Positions 19,337-27,785 of a DNA stretch of 64,000 bases are shown here, in pieces. The notes under the pieces are model-generated. The model saw only the letters and a program-made list of their open reading frames with translations, was not told where the DNA came from and did no database searches. The translations under genes and the position numbers were made by a program. Location: the NCBI RefSeq assembly GCF_003318255.1, contig NZ_QOCF01000031.1:62001-126000 (forward strand), in the 5' to 3' direction. The DNA is from Ruegeria sp. A3M17. GTDB taxonomy: Bacteria; Pseudomonadota; Alphaproteobacteria; Rhodobacterales; Rhodobacteraceae. How positions within the stretch are numbered: the first letter of the stretch is position 1; each line of letters begins with the position of its first letter.

Positions 19337-20611
19337 TTAATCCCGTGCGTCGTTCGCTTTGTAAACCGTAAACAGTTCTTTCGGTTCCGGCACTCCACGC
19401 AGCATGTAACGACCGACTGAGACCAGCTCCGAAGCACAAGGTTGCGCGGCCTTCGCCACATCGTCCGATATCAGGATCCGTTGCCCCAGCGACCGGTGCA
19501 TTCCAGCAATCCGCGCGGTCTGGTTGACAGTCGGGCCGATGACGGTGAAGTCCAGGCGGTTCTCAGATCCGATATTGCCGTACAGAATTTCACCTGCGTG
19601 CAGGGCCAGCGTATAGTTCGACACAGGCAGGCCATCGGCAGAACGTTGTGCGTTCAGTTTCGCCATCGATGTCTCCAATTCGCCGACGGCCGCCAATGCT
19701 GCGCGCGCGTCCGCATCGATCTCTCCGACATCGAACATGGCCATTAGCCCGTCACCCATGAACTTGAGGATGCTTCCATCGCATTTGTGGACCACGTCGA
19801 TAGCAGCGGCCAGATACTCGTTCAGCATCTCAATAAGGGCATCACCCGGCAGCTCTTCGGACAGGCTGGTGAACCCCTCAAGGTCAAAGTTCCAGATCAC
19901 CGCATCGATTTGCTGAAGCGACCCGCGCCTGATTTCGCCGGACAAAACGCGCCGACCGGCATCACGTCCCAAATAGACGCGCATAAGGTCCTTTGATATC
20001 CGTTGGTTGTTTGCAGATTTCAAAGCCAATCCGAGAGGCGGCAGGGCTGTATTGATCAACGCCAGATCGCTGTCCTTAAACCCCTCGGGCGCGTTTGACG
20101 TCCAAGACAACAATACACCGTTCACCGCCTTTTTTGCGTCCTTCGGCTGATTGTGAGTCGGAATGTCAAAGGACACGCCCGTCGCGTAGTATTCAGTGGC
20201 ACCATGTTCGCGCAGCTCATTCAGCAAGGGAAATCGGCTGGGTTCGTTCTGATCCAACAACCGTTCGTGCACGACGCTTTCGCCTTCGTTCAGAACAGCA
20301 AACAGAGGGCTAGCACGCCATTGATCGCTAGGTTGTTCAGAGTATTCGAACCTTTGATATTCCCCGCCCTTGCCGTGATACCAGCTATAGCCGGTTCCGC
20401 CATAAATCGGGTGCAGGGTCGACTGGGCCGCGTGAAATCGCATCAGCGGAACGCCCAGTTCCACCAGGCGATTGCAGTACTCTTCCAGCAGTTCTTCTTT
20501 TTCGACACCCTCAAGCCCGCGCGCGACCAGCCAGTTGATCAGATCGCTTGATTTTGCCGTATCGGCATCCAAGGTCGTCATGTTTTGTCCCATTTTTGTT
20601 CTGGGCTTCAT
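19337..20611 (-). CDS. class III adenylate cyclase with N-terminal sensor-like region
   Basis: A protein of up to 424 residues whose C-terminal half is a class III cyclase domain. The metal aspartates are in AVIWNFDLEGFTSLSEELPG and LKFMGDGLMAMF, the latter with the adenine-selecting Lys, followed by GNIGSENRLDFTVIGPTVNQTARIAG. The N-terminal 200 residues have no membrane helix and may be a soluble sensor. Start choice is open: ATGs at 20611, 20593 and 20581 all lack a strong ribosome site. It is a single gene facing the permease. Confidence 0.85.
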   Translation of the reverse strand: MKPRTKMGQNMTTLDADTAKSSDLINWLVARGLEGVEKEELLEEYCNRLVELGVPLMRFHAAQSTLHPIYGGTGYSWYHGKGGEYQRFEYSEQPSDQWRASPLFAVLNEGESVVHERLLDQNEPSRFPLLNELREHGATEYYATGVSFDIPTHNQPKDAKKAVNGVLLSWTSNAPEGFKDSDLALINTALPPLGLALKSANNQRISKDLMRVYLGRDAGRRVLSGEIRRGSLQQIDAVIWNFDLEGFTSLSEELPGDALIEMLNEYLAAAIDVVHKCDGSILKFMGDGLMAMFDVGEIDADARAALAAVGELETSMAKLNAQRSADGLPVSNYTLALHAGEILYGNIGSENRLDFTVIGPTVNQTARIAGMHRSLGQRILISDDVAKAAQPCASELVSVGRYMLRGVPEPKELFTVYKANDARD

Positions 20612-20641
20612 CTGGGAATTGCGGCGGTGAATTACCAGTGG

Positions 20642-21094
20642 TCAATCCATATGCGCCAGACGCCGAAGCATTTTGCGCAACAGTTCTGCTTCGTCACGGG
20701 AAAACAGGCCAGCAAGCTTTGTATCATAGGCCTCGGCCACCAGGCGCAAATCCCTGTAAACCGTCTGACCTGCGGATGTCAGCGTCAATTGTTCAACCCG
20801 GCGGTCGGATGTGTCGCGATTACGGGCTAAGTATCGGCGCTGTTCCAATTTCGAAACTGCACGGCTGACCTTGGTTTTGTGGATTTTGGCACGCTCACCT
20901 ATTTCTTTCGCAGTCATCTCGCCGTAATTTCCCAGATGAAACAAGACGCGCCATTCGGTGCGAAGCATTCCGTAACGGTCCTTATAGACCTGCTGAAACT
21001 CCAGCGAACTTTCTTCGGCTGCACGGTTCAGCAAGTACGGCAGGAATTCCTGCAGATCAAAGTCATCTTTTTTGGCAGATTTGTCCTGAGTCAT
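20642..21094 (-). CDS. MarR-family transcriptional regulator
   Basis: A 150-residue winged-helix protein: RTEWRVLFHLGNYGEMTAKE and KTKVSRAVSKLEQRRYL form the recognition helix region, followed by the wing NRDTSDRRVEQLTLT, the MarR hallmark. It is divergent from hmgA with only 57 bp between starts, so it probably represses the homogentisate operon and responds to an aromatic intermediate. A short inverted repeat lies between the two genes. Confidence 0.88.
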   Translation of the reverse strand: MTQDKSAKKDDFDLQEFLPYLLNRAAEESSLEFQQVYKDRYGMLRTEWRVLFHLGNYGEMTAKEIGERAKIHKTKVSRAVSKLEQRRYLARNRDTSDRRVEQLTLTSAGQTVYRDLRLVAEAYDTKLAGLFSRDEAELLRKMLRRLAHMD

Positions 21095-21100
21095 GCTTGT

Positions 21101-21118
21101 TAGTTACAAAATCAACTA
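21101..21118. promoter_or_regulatory. inverted repeat, candidate MarR operator before hmgA
   Basis: TAGTT and AACTA arms separated by 8 bp, within the 57-bp gap between the MarR gene and hmgA. The symmetry is short, but the position would block both promoters, as is usual for MarR-type repressors. Confidence 0.4.
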
Positions 21119-21151
21119 TTACTCGACAAGCAGCAATTGGAGGAACACAGG

Positions 21152-22507
21152 ATGAACCATCCGACGGATCCGCACAAAATGACGCAAGCCAGCACGCCCG
21201 TTGGCACGCATGCGGGTTATATGCCCGGCTTTGGAAACGACTTCGAGACCGAGGCCCTTCCCGGCGCGCTGCCGCAGGGCATGAACAGCCCGCAACGCTG
21301 CAATTACGGCCTTTATGGTGAACAGCTTAGCGGCACGGCATTCACGGCCAACCCGCCCGAGCGCACATGGTGCTATCGCATCCGCCCGTCGGTCAAGCAT
21401 TCGCACCGTTATGAAAAATTCGATCTACCGCATTGGAAATCTGCGCCGTGCGTTGACCCGGACGTGATTAGTCTAGGCCAATACCGCTGGGATGCGGTGC
21501 CCCATTCCGATGAAGGCCTCACCTGGCTGACCGGGATGCGAACGATGACTACGGCGGGGGATGTGAACACGCAGGTGGGCATGGCCAGCCACATCTATCT
21601 GGTCACCGATTCTATGGAGGATGACTATTTCTTCTCGGCCGATTCCGAGATGTTGGTGATGCCACAGGAAGGTCGCCTGCGGTTCGCGACTGAACTCGGA
21701 ATCATTGATCTGGAACCCAAGGAAATCGCCATTCTCCCCCGTGGCCTCGTGTACCGTGTCGAGGTGCTGGAAGGCCCGGCACGCGGGTTTGTCTGCGAGA
21801 ACTACGGCCAGAAGTTCGAATTGCCTGGCCGCGGTCCAATTGGGGCCAATTGCATGGCTAATCCACGCGATTTCAAGGCTCCGGTGGCGGCGTTTGAAGA
21901 CCGCGAGGTGCCTTCGACCGTGACGGTCAAATGGTGCGGGCAATTCCATACCACAAAGATCGGCCAAAGCCCGCTGGACGTGGTGGCGTGGCACGGGAAC
22001 TACGCGCCCTACAAATATGACCTGCGCACCTACTGTCCGGTCGGTGCAATTCTATTCGACCATCCCGATCCGTCGATCTTTACTGTCCTCACCGCGCCCT
22101 CGGGGCAACCGGGCACGGCAAACATCGATTTTGTCCTGTTCCGCGAACGCTGGATGGTGGCCGAGGATACGTTCCGCCCGCCCTGGTATCACAAGAACAT
22201 CATGTCCGAGTTGATGGGCAACATTTACGGCCAGTATGATGCCAAACCGCAAGGCTTTGTTCCGGGCGGCATGAGCCTGCACAACATGATGCTGCCGCAT
22301 GGGCCGGATCGGGAAGCGTTTGAAAAAGCATCAAACGCAAACCTCGGGCCAGACAAGCTGGACAACACGATGTCCTTCATGTTCGAAACCCGTTTCCCGC
22401 AGCATCTGACACCATTTGCAGCCAACGAAGCCCCGTTGCAGGATGACTACATCGACTGCTGGACGTCGCTTGAGAAAAAGTTCGACGGCACACCGGGCAA
22501 AAAGTGA
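21152..22507 (+). CDS. hmgA: homogentisate 1,2-dioxygenase
   Basis: A 451-residue cupin-type Fe(II) dioxygenase. Signature stretches include [19 protein letters not shown] near the start, [16 protein letters not shown] and [12 protein letters not shown] near the end, the last contributing metal-binding histidines. It opens the homogentisate ring to maleylacetoacetate in tyrosine/phenylalanine catabolism. The ATG at 21152 follows a GGAGGA site; a TTG five codons upstream is rejected. It leads an operon through fahA to the DOPA-dioxygenase-like gene. Confidence 0.97.
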   Translation: MNHPTDPHKMTQASTPVGTHAGYMPGFGNDFETEALPGALPQGMNSPQRCNYGLYGEQLSGTAFTANPPERTWCYRIRPSVKHSHRYEKFDLPHWKSAPCVDPDVISLGQYRWDAVPHSDEGLTWLTGMRTMTTAGDVNTQVGMASHIYLVTDSMEDDYFFSADSEMLVMPQEGRLRFATELGIIDLEPKEIAILPRGLVYRVEVLEGPARGFVCENYGQKFELPGRGPIGANCMANPRDFKAPVAAFEDREVPSTVTVKWCGQFHTTKIGQSPLDVVAWHGNYAPYKYDLRTYCPVGAILFDHPDPSIFTVLTAPSGQPGTANIDFVLFRERWMVAEDTFRPPWYHKNIMSELMGNIYGQYDAKPQGFVPGGMSLHNMMLPHGPDREAFEKASNANLGPDKLDNTMSFMFETRFPQHLTPFAANEAPLQDDYIDCWTSLEKKFDGTPGKK

Positions 22508-22529
22508 CACCCAAAAGAGGTTTGAATAC

Positions 22530-23786
22530 ATGCCATTAACGAAATCCTGGGTGGCCTCGGCCAATGAGGCCGATCACCCGTTTCCCCTGAACAACCTGCC
22601 ATACGGCGTTTTCTCGACCGAAGGAGATGATCCGCGGTGCGGCGTGGCGATTGGCGACATGATTCTGGACGTCACCGCAGCCGAGGCAGGGGGCCTGATC
22701 GAACTGGCCGACGAGCCATTCTTCGACCTGCCCTTCTGGAACCCGTTGATGGAGGAAGGTCCTGCCGTCTGGGCTGCATTGCGCAACCGCCTGACCGCAT
22801 TGTTGGCCGAAGGCGCAGAGGAACAGGCGCAGGTTGAACCGTTGCTTATTGCTCAGATCGACGCCGAAATGCACATGCCTTTTGCGGTCAGCGAATACAC
22901 CGATTTCTATGCCGGACGTCACCACGCGCAAAACGTCGGCACCATGTTCCGCGGACCGGAAAACGCCCTGCCGCCAAACTGGTTGCATATCCCCATCGGG
23001 TATAACGGCCGGGCTTCATCCGTTGTCGTGTCGGGCACCGATATCCGTCGGCCTTGGGGCCAGCTCAAGTCGCCCGATCATGACATGCCCGCTTTTCTGC
23101 CTAGCCGTCGTTTTGACATCGAGCTTGAGATGGGCGCGATTGTCGGTACACCCTCGGACGGACCCATCTCGGTTCAAGAGGCCGACAACAACATCTTTGG
23201 CTATGTTCTGCTGAACGATTGGTCCGCACGCGATATTCAGGCCTGGGAATATCAACCCTTGGGGCCGTTTCAAGCCAAAGCCACAGCGACTTCGATCAGC
23301 CCGTGGATTGTGACAAAGGCGGCGCTGGAACCCTTCCGCTGCGACACGCCTGCGCGTGAATTCGAGTTATTGGATCACATCAAAGACTGCGGTCCGATGC
23401 TGTATGACATTGATCTTGAGGTAACGATGGAGCCCGACGGCAAAGACGCCACAGTCATTGCTCGGACGAACTACAACGAAATGTACTACTCGGCCGCCCA
23501 ACAACTGGCACACCATTCGACCTCAGGCTGCCCGATGAACACGGGCGACCTGCTTGGGTCTGGCACGATTTCCGGTCCGACAAAATCAGAGCGGGGCTCG
23601 CTATTGGAACTCAGCTGGGGCGGAAAGGAACCGCTGACACTGGATACCGGCGAAACCCGTACTTTTATCGAGGACGGTGACACTCTGACCCTGACAGGTG
23701 CTGCCAAGGGCAAAGGCTACACCATCGGGTTTGGCGACTGTGTTGGGACTCTGTTGCCTGCCCTTGAAAACCCATACACCCGATAA
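22530..23786 (+). CDS. fahA: fumarylacetoacetase
   Basis: A 418-residue hydrolase with the FAH fold: EYTDFYAGRHHAQNVGTMFR and PIGYNGRASSVVVSGTDIRRP, then the metal-site stretch FDIELEMGAIVG and VLLNDWSARDIQAWEYQPLG. It hydrolyses fumarylacetoacetate to fumarate and acetoacetate, the last step of the homogentisate route. It starts 22 nt after hmgA with an AAGAGG site. The frame is open upstream into hmgA, but that part is a shadow. Confidence 0.97.
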   Translation: MPLTKSWVASANEADHPFPLNNLPYGVFSTEGDDPRCGVAIGDMILDVTAAEAGGLIELADEPFFDLPFWNPLMEEGPAVWAALRNRLTALLAEGAEEQAQVEPLLIAQIDAEMHMPFAVSEYTDFYAGRHHAQNVGTMFRGPENALPPNWLHIPIGYNGRASSVVVSGTDIRRPWGQLKSPDHDMPAFLPSRRFDIELEMGAIVGTPSDGPISVQEADNNIFGYVLLNDWSARDIQAWEYQPLGPFQAKATATSISPWIVTKAALEPFRCDTPAREFELLDHIKDCGPMLYDIDLEVTMEPDGKDATVIARTNYNEMYYSAAQQLAHHSTSGCPMNTGDLLGSGTISGPTKSERGSLLELSWGGKEPLTLDTGETRTFIEDGDTLTLTGAAKGKGYTIGFGDCVGTLLPALENPYTR

Positions 23787-23796
23787 GGAACTCATC

Positions 23797-24747
23797 ATGG
23801 CCAAGGCATTTGCGTCCCAAGGGGACATGTCGGAAAAGAAGATCTCTTTCACCGAGGTCGGCGAGGGTCTTTTTGCCTTCACCGCCGAAGGCGATCCGAA
23901 TTCCGGCGTCATCATCGGCGATGACAGCGTCATGATAGTCGAGGCGCAGGCGACCCCGCGCCTGGCCAACAAGGTGATCGAATGCGTGCGATCCGTGACC
24001 GACAAACCGATCACGCATGTTGCGCTGACCCATTACCACGCAGTCCGCGTATTGGGGGCCAGCGCCTTTGGTGCGCAACAGATCCTCATGTCCGACATGG
24101 CACGCGCCATGGTCGTTGAACGCGGGCAAGAGGACTGGGACAGCGAGTTTCAGCGTTTCCCCCGCCTGTTTGAAGGTCATGAAAGCATCCCCGGCCTGAC
24201 CTGGCCCACCACCACATTCAGCGACACGATGACGGTCTATCTGGGCAATCGCCGGGTCGATCTTATGCATTTGGGCCGCGCCCACACCGCAGGTGACGTC
24301 GTCATTCACGTACCCGACCAGAATGTCATGTTCACCGGTGACATCGTCGAATACCACTCGGCCTGCTATTGCGGCGACGGGCATTTCAGCGATTGGGGTG
24401 ATACGCTGGATGAAATCAAGTGGTTCGACGTCGATGCCATCGCACCGGGGCGCGGAAACGCCCTGGTCGGCAAGGACATGGTCAATGCAGCGATCGAAAA
24501 CACCCGTGACTTTGTCGAAAGCACCTATCGCCCGGCTGCGAAAGTGGCGGCACGCGGTGGATCTCTGAAAGAGGCATGGGATGCAGTGCGCGCAGAGTGC
24601 GATCCAAAATTCGCCGATTACGCGATCTACGAACATTGCCTGCCCTTCAATGTCGCCCGCGCCTATGACGAAGCGCGCGGCATCGACACGCCACGCATCT
24701 GGACCGCGCAGCGCGATCTTGAGATGTGGGAGGCCCTGCAAGGCTGA
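23797..24747 (+). CDS. MBL-fold metallo-hydrolase-like protein with degenerate metal site
   Basis: A 316-residue metallo-beta-lactamase-fold protein, 10 nt after fahA with an AAGGAA site. The usual HxHxDH is THYHAVRVLGAS, so the two N-terminal His remain but Asp and the third His are Val and Arg. AHTAGD and FTGDIVEYHS keep the next His and the bridging Asp, while the usual PGHG is PGRG. The second zinc site is therefore predicted to be lost. It may be a mononuclear hydrolase acting on an aromatic-pathway intermediate; its role in homogentisate catabolism is unknown to me. Confidence 0.75.
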   Translation: MAKAFASQGDMSEKKISFTEVGEGLFAFTAEGDPNSGVIIGDDSVMIVEAQATPRLANKVIECVRSVTDKPITHVALTHYHAVRVLGASAFGAQQILMSDMARAMVVERGQEDWDSEFQRFPRLFEGHESIPGLTWPTTTFSDTMTVYLGNRRVDLMHLGRAHTAGDVVIHVPDQNVMFTGDIVEYHSACYCGDGHFSDWGDTLDEIKWFDVDAIAPGRGNALVGKDMVNAAIENTRDFVESTYRPAAKVAARGGSLKEAWDAVRAECDPKFADYAIYEHCLPFNVARAYDEARGIDTPRIWTAQRDLEMWEALQG

Positions 24748-24884
24748 AGAAGTCGGGCAAACTTGATCCAGATCGTTTTGCACAGGGGAAATAGGTGAAA
24801 TCATGGGCCGAGGCCTTCCGGCGCACCCGTGCCAGAGGGCAAGACCTTGCGCGCCCACGGCGCCTGAGTATCGGGGGAGAACCC

Positions 24885-26495
24885 ATGAACAAGATCTTCG
24901 AATTCCCGCTCTATGCCTATCAACGCAGCCCGGACCAAGACGCGGCAAGCTCAGTAAGACACAAGGTTATCGTAATCGGAGCCGGTCCAGTTGGGCTGGC
25001 CACTGCCATTGATCTGGCCCAGCAGGGTGTTCAGGTCGTGGTACTGGACGACAATGACAAGGTCAGTTTCGGTAGCCGGGCAATCTGTTTCTCGCAACGT
25101 TCACTGGAGATTGCCGACCGTTTGGGAATGGGGCGCAAGATGGTTGAAAAAGGCGTTCTATGGGATGCGGGCAAAGTCTTTTTTGACAACCGCCAAGTCT
25201 ATGAGTTTCACCTGCAGCCCGACACCGGCTACGGGAATCCAGCCTTCATCAATCTTCAGCAATACTACGTTGAAAAGGCGCTTGTCGAACGGGTGCGGGA
25301 GTTGCAGACCGGGGGCGCGCCCATTGAAATTCGCGGCCAGAACAAGGTCGAAGCCATCGGCACGCATGACGATCACGTCAAGCTTGAGGTCGAAACACCC
25401 GAAGGCCCCTACAACGTTGAGGCGGATTGGCTGATTGCCTGTGATGGGGCGAACTCGCCCAGCCGCCGCATGCTGGGTCTGGATTTCGAAGGGCGCGTAT
25501 TCGAAGACAACTTCCTGATCGCTGATGTAGTGATGCAGGCGGATTTTCCGAGCGAGCGTTGGTTCTGGTTCGACCCGCCGTTTAACCGGGGACAGTCCGC
25601 TCTGCTGCACAAACAGCCAGACAACGTGTGGCGGATCGACTTGCAACTGGGAAAAGACATCAATCCAGAACATGAAAAACAACCTGAAAACGTGATCCCG
25701 CGGCTCAAGGCGATGCTGGGTGAAGACGTGAAATTCGAACTCGAATGGGTCTCGATCTACACGTTCCAGTGCCGCCGAATGGAGCGGTTCCGCCATGGTC
25801 GCGTATTGTTTGCTGGCGACAGCGCTCATCAGGTCAGTCCTTTTGGCGCTCGGGGGGCCAACTCTGGCATACAGGACGCAGACAACCTGTGCTGGAAACT
25901 GAAGCTGGTCATTGACGGCGAAGCACCCGAGTTTTTGCTGGACAGCTACAATCGCGAACGGGTCGAGGCTGCGGATAAGAACATCAGCGCGTCCACGCAA
26001 TCGACCGAATTCATCACGCCCAAGTCCGACATGTCGCGCCTGTTGCGGGATGCTGTTTTGGACCTCAGTGAGCATTATGAGTTTGCGCGCCCGTTGGTCA
26101 ATTCCGGCCGCTTGAGCACACCCTGCGCCTATACCGCATCATCGCTCAGCTCTGCCGACGCGCTGAACGGGCCAGAGGTTACGCGCCCCGGTTCTGCGTG
26201 CCCGGACGCGCCTTTGGGCGATGATTTCCTGCTGCCAAAACTGGCTGGGAAATTCACGCTGCTGACAATTGATGCGGATGCACCCGACAGTATCGAAGAG
26301 GGCGGCGTGCAGGCAACGCGGCTGGCCCTGTCGGTCAAGGATGACCTGTCTTTGGAGTTGAAGCGCAGGTATCTGGGTAATGCCACGGGTGCAGTGTATC
26401 TGATCCGGCCTGACCAACATGTTGCAGCCCGTCGCGATACATTCGAAGAAAATGCGTTCCGGAAGGCGATCCGCCGGGCAACCGGCAAGGAGTGA
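24885..26495 (+). CDS. FAD-dependent aromatic monooxygenase (PheA/MhpA-like)
   Basis: A 536-residue flavoprotein hydroxylase. KVIVIGAGPVGLATAIDLAQ is the dinucleotide-binding motif (about residues 25-44), ACDGANSPSRRMLGL the DG motif, and RVLFAGDSAHQVSPFGARG the GD motif. Such enzymes hydroxylate phenolic rings with NAD(P)H and O2. In this cluster it may supply homogentisate, for example from 3-hydroxyphenylacetate; that is inference. I use the ATG at 24885, preceded by GGGGGAGA; an in-frame GTG at 24795 is the alternative. Confidence 0.85.
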   Translation: MNKIFEFPLYAYQRSPDQDAASSVRHKVIVIGAGPVGLATAIDLAQQGVQVVVLDDNDKVSFGSRAICFSQRSLEIADRLGMGRKMVEKGVLWDAGKVFFDNRQVYEFHLQPDTGYGNPAFINLQQYYVEKALVERVRELQTGGAPIEIRGQNKVEAIGTHDDHVKLEVETPEGPYNVEADWLIACDGANSPSRRMLGLDFEGRVFEDNFLIADVVMQADFPSERWFWFDPPFNRGQSALLHKQPDNVWRIDLQLGKDINPEHEKQPENVIPRLKAMLGEDVKFELEWVSIYTFQCRRMERFRHGRVLFAGDSAHQVSPFGARGANSGIQDADNLCWKLKLVIDGEAPEFLLDSYNRERVEAADKNISASTQSTEFITPKSDMSRLLRDAVLDLSEHYEFARPLVNSGRLSTPCAYTASSLSSADALNGPEVTRPGSACPDAPLGDDFLLPKLAGKFTLLTIDADAPDSIEEGGVQATRLALSVKDDLSLELKRRYLGNATGAVYLIRPDQHVAARRDTFEENAFRKAIRRATGKE

Positions 26496-26500
26496 GCGAC

Positions 26501-26698
26501 ATGACCAATCTGATCCTTTCCCCCAATCTGGAAAATGCTGACGGTTTCTATGCCGATCTGGTGGCGGCGCATGATGGGCTGGTCAAAGCCGACAGTGACG
26601 CCCTGAATGCTCGTCTGGTTCTGGTCCTGGCCAATCACATCGGCAACGCAAGTGTATTGTCTAGCGCCCTGAAAGCCGCCACGCTGAAGGACACCTGA
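26501..26698 (+). CDS. small DUF2783-like protein
   Basis: A 65-residue acidic protein, NLENADGFYADLVAAHDGL followed by LNARLVLVLANHIGNAS. The spacing of FY, H-x-GL and LNARL-x-LVLANHIG resembles the DUF2783 family as I remember it. It starts 5 nt after the monooxygenase stop and is 16 nt before maiA, so it is co-transcribed. Its tight link to the monooxygenase suggests a small partner or assembly protein; no function is established here. Confidence 0.7.
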   Translation: MTNLILSPNLENADGFYADLVAAHDGLVKADSDALNARLVLVLANHIGNASVLSSALKAATLKDT

Positions 26699-26714
26699 CG
26701 AACCGAGGAGATCG

Positions 26715-27356
26715 ATGATGAGCGGCGTGGTGTTGTATGACTTTTGGCGGTCTTCGGCCAGCTACAGGGTACGCATCGCGCTGAATCTGGCCGGGATCAG
26801 CTATCGCGCTGTTTCAATTGATCTGACAGCGGGCGAACAAAGGTCCGGCAACCACTTGGCGCGTAATCCACAGGGGCTGGTACCCGTGCTCGAGATTGAT
26901 GGGCTGCGGTTGACGCAATCTCTGGCCATTATCGACTATCTTGACCAAACTCGCGGCCTTGGACTGTTGCCTCCGGAACCGGCGGCCCGGGCGCGTACGC
27001 TGGCTTTGGCGCAATCCATTGCGGTTGATGTGCATCCGGTCTGCAATTTGTCGGTCGCGCAATATGCCACTTCGCTGAGTAATGGCGCTGAAGGTATGCC
27101 CGGTGACTGGATGCGCCATTTCATTCGCCCCGGCCTACTGGCTTTTGAGGCGCTTCTCGAGGGTTTTGAACAAGCGCCCTATTGCACCGGGGCCAAGCCC
27201 GGACTGGCCGATGTTTGTCTAGTCCCGCAAATGTTTAATGCGCGCCGTTGGGACGTGGATTTATCGGACTTGCCGCGCAGTCTAAGCGCCGAGGTCGCTT
27301 GTGCCGAAAATCCCGCCTTTGCCGCAGCCCACCCAGATCTCCACGCACCCGCTTGA
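26715..27356 (+). CDS. maiA: maleylacetoacetate isomerase (zeta-class GST)
   Basis: A 213-residue GST-fold protein. The N-terminal YDFWRSSASYRVRIALNLAG carries the zeta-class SSxS glutathione-binding motif, and NPQGLVPVLEIDGLRLTQS and QSIAVDVHPVCNLSV follow. It isomerises maleylacetoacetate to fumarylacetoacetate with glutathione, the step between HmgA and FahA. A second ATG one codon in (26718) is equally possible as start. It completes the homogentisate route in this operon. Confidence 0.95.
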   Translation: MMSGVVLYDFWRSSASYRVRIALNLAGISYRAVSIDLTAGEQRSGNHLARNPQGLVPVLEIDGLRLTQSLAIIDYLDQTRGLGLLPPEPAARARTLALAQSIAVDVHPVCNLSVAQYATSLSNGAEGMPGDWMRHFIRPGLLAFEALLEGFEQAPYCTGAKPGLADVCLVPQMFNARRWDVDLSDLPRSLSAEVACAENPAFAAAHPDLHAPA

Positions 27357-27443
27357 ACTGGCGCACAGAGCCTGTGTGACGGCGCAAATGGCAATACCAT
27401 TCGCAGCGCCGTACCTTGTTCGAAACGTATGCAAGAGGCCCCA

Positions 27444-27785
27444 ATGTCAGAGATCAACGGCTATCACGCCCATGTCTATTTCGACGCAAACACGCAAGCC
27501 ATTGCCCAGCAGGTCTGTGAAGAGGTCGCCGATCTGTTTCCGGTGCAGGTGGGGCGCATGCATGCCAAAAATGTAGGCCCCCACCCGCGATGGAGCTGCC
27601 AGCTGGGCTTTGGCCCGGACGTGTTCGATCAAGTCATGCCGTGGCTGATGCTGAACCGGCAAGGCCTGACCATTTTCACCCACCCGGAAACCGGAGATCA
27701 CCTGGCGGACCACCGGGACCGAGCGATCTGGATGGGCGAAATGCTGGATCTTGACCTGTCAATCTTTGACAAAATAGGCGCTTAA
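27444..27785 (+). CDS. DOPA 4,5-dioxygenase-family protein
   Basis: A 113-residue protein with GYHAHVYFDANT at the start and HPRWSCQLGF plus IFTHPETGDHLADH later, the small cupin-free extradiol DOPA-dioxygenase family pattern. It may open a catechol ring in a side reaction of aromatic catabolism. The start ATG at 27444 follows AAGAGG; an ATG five codons earlier overlaps this site. It is the last gene of the homogentisate cluster and its stop overlaps the convergent ligase gene by 4 bp. Confidence 0.82.
   Translation: MSEINGYHAHVYFDANTQAIAQQVCEEVADLFPVQVGRMHAKNVGPHPRWSCQLGFGPDVFDQVMPWLMLNRQGLTIFTHPETGDHLADHRDRAIWMGEMLDLDLSIFDKIGA

Noticed and set aside
23665-24948. 427-residue minus-strand frame opposite the MBL-fold gene
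   Set aside because: No domain or ribosome site, lies over a well-supported gene cluster.
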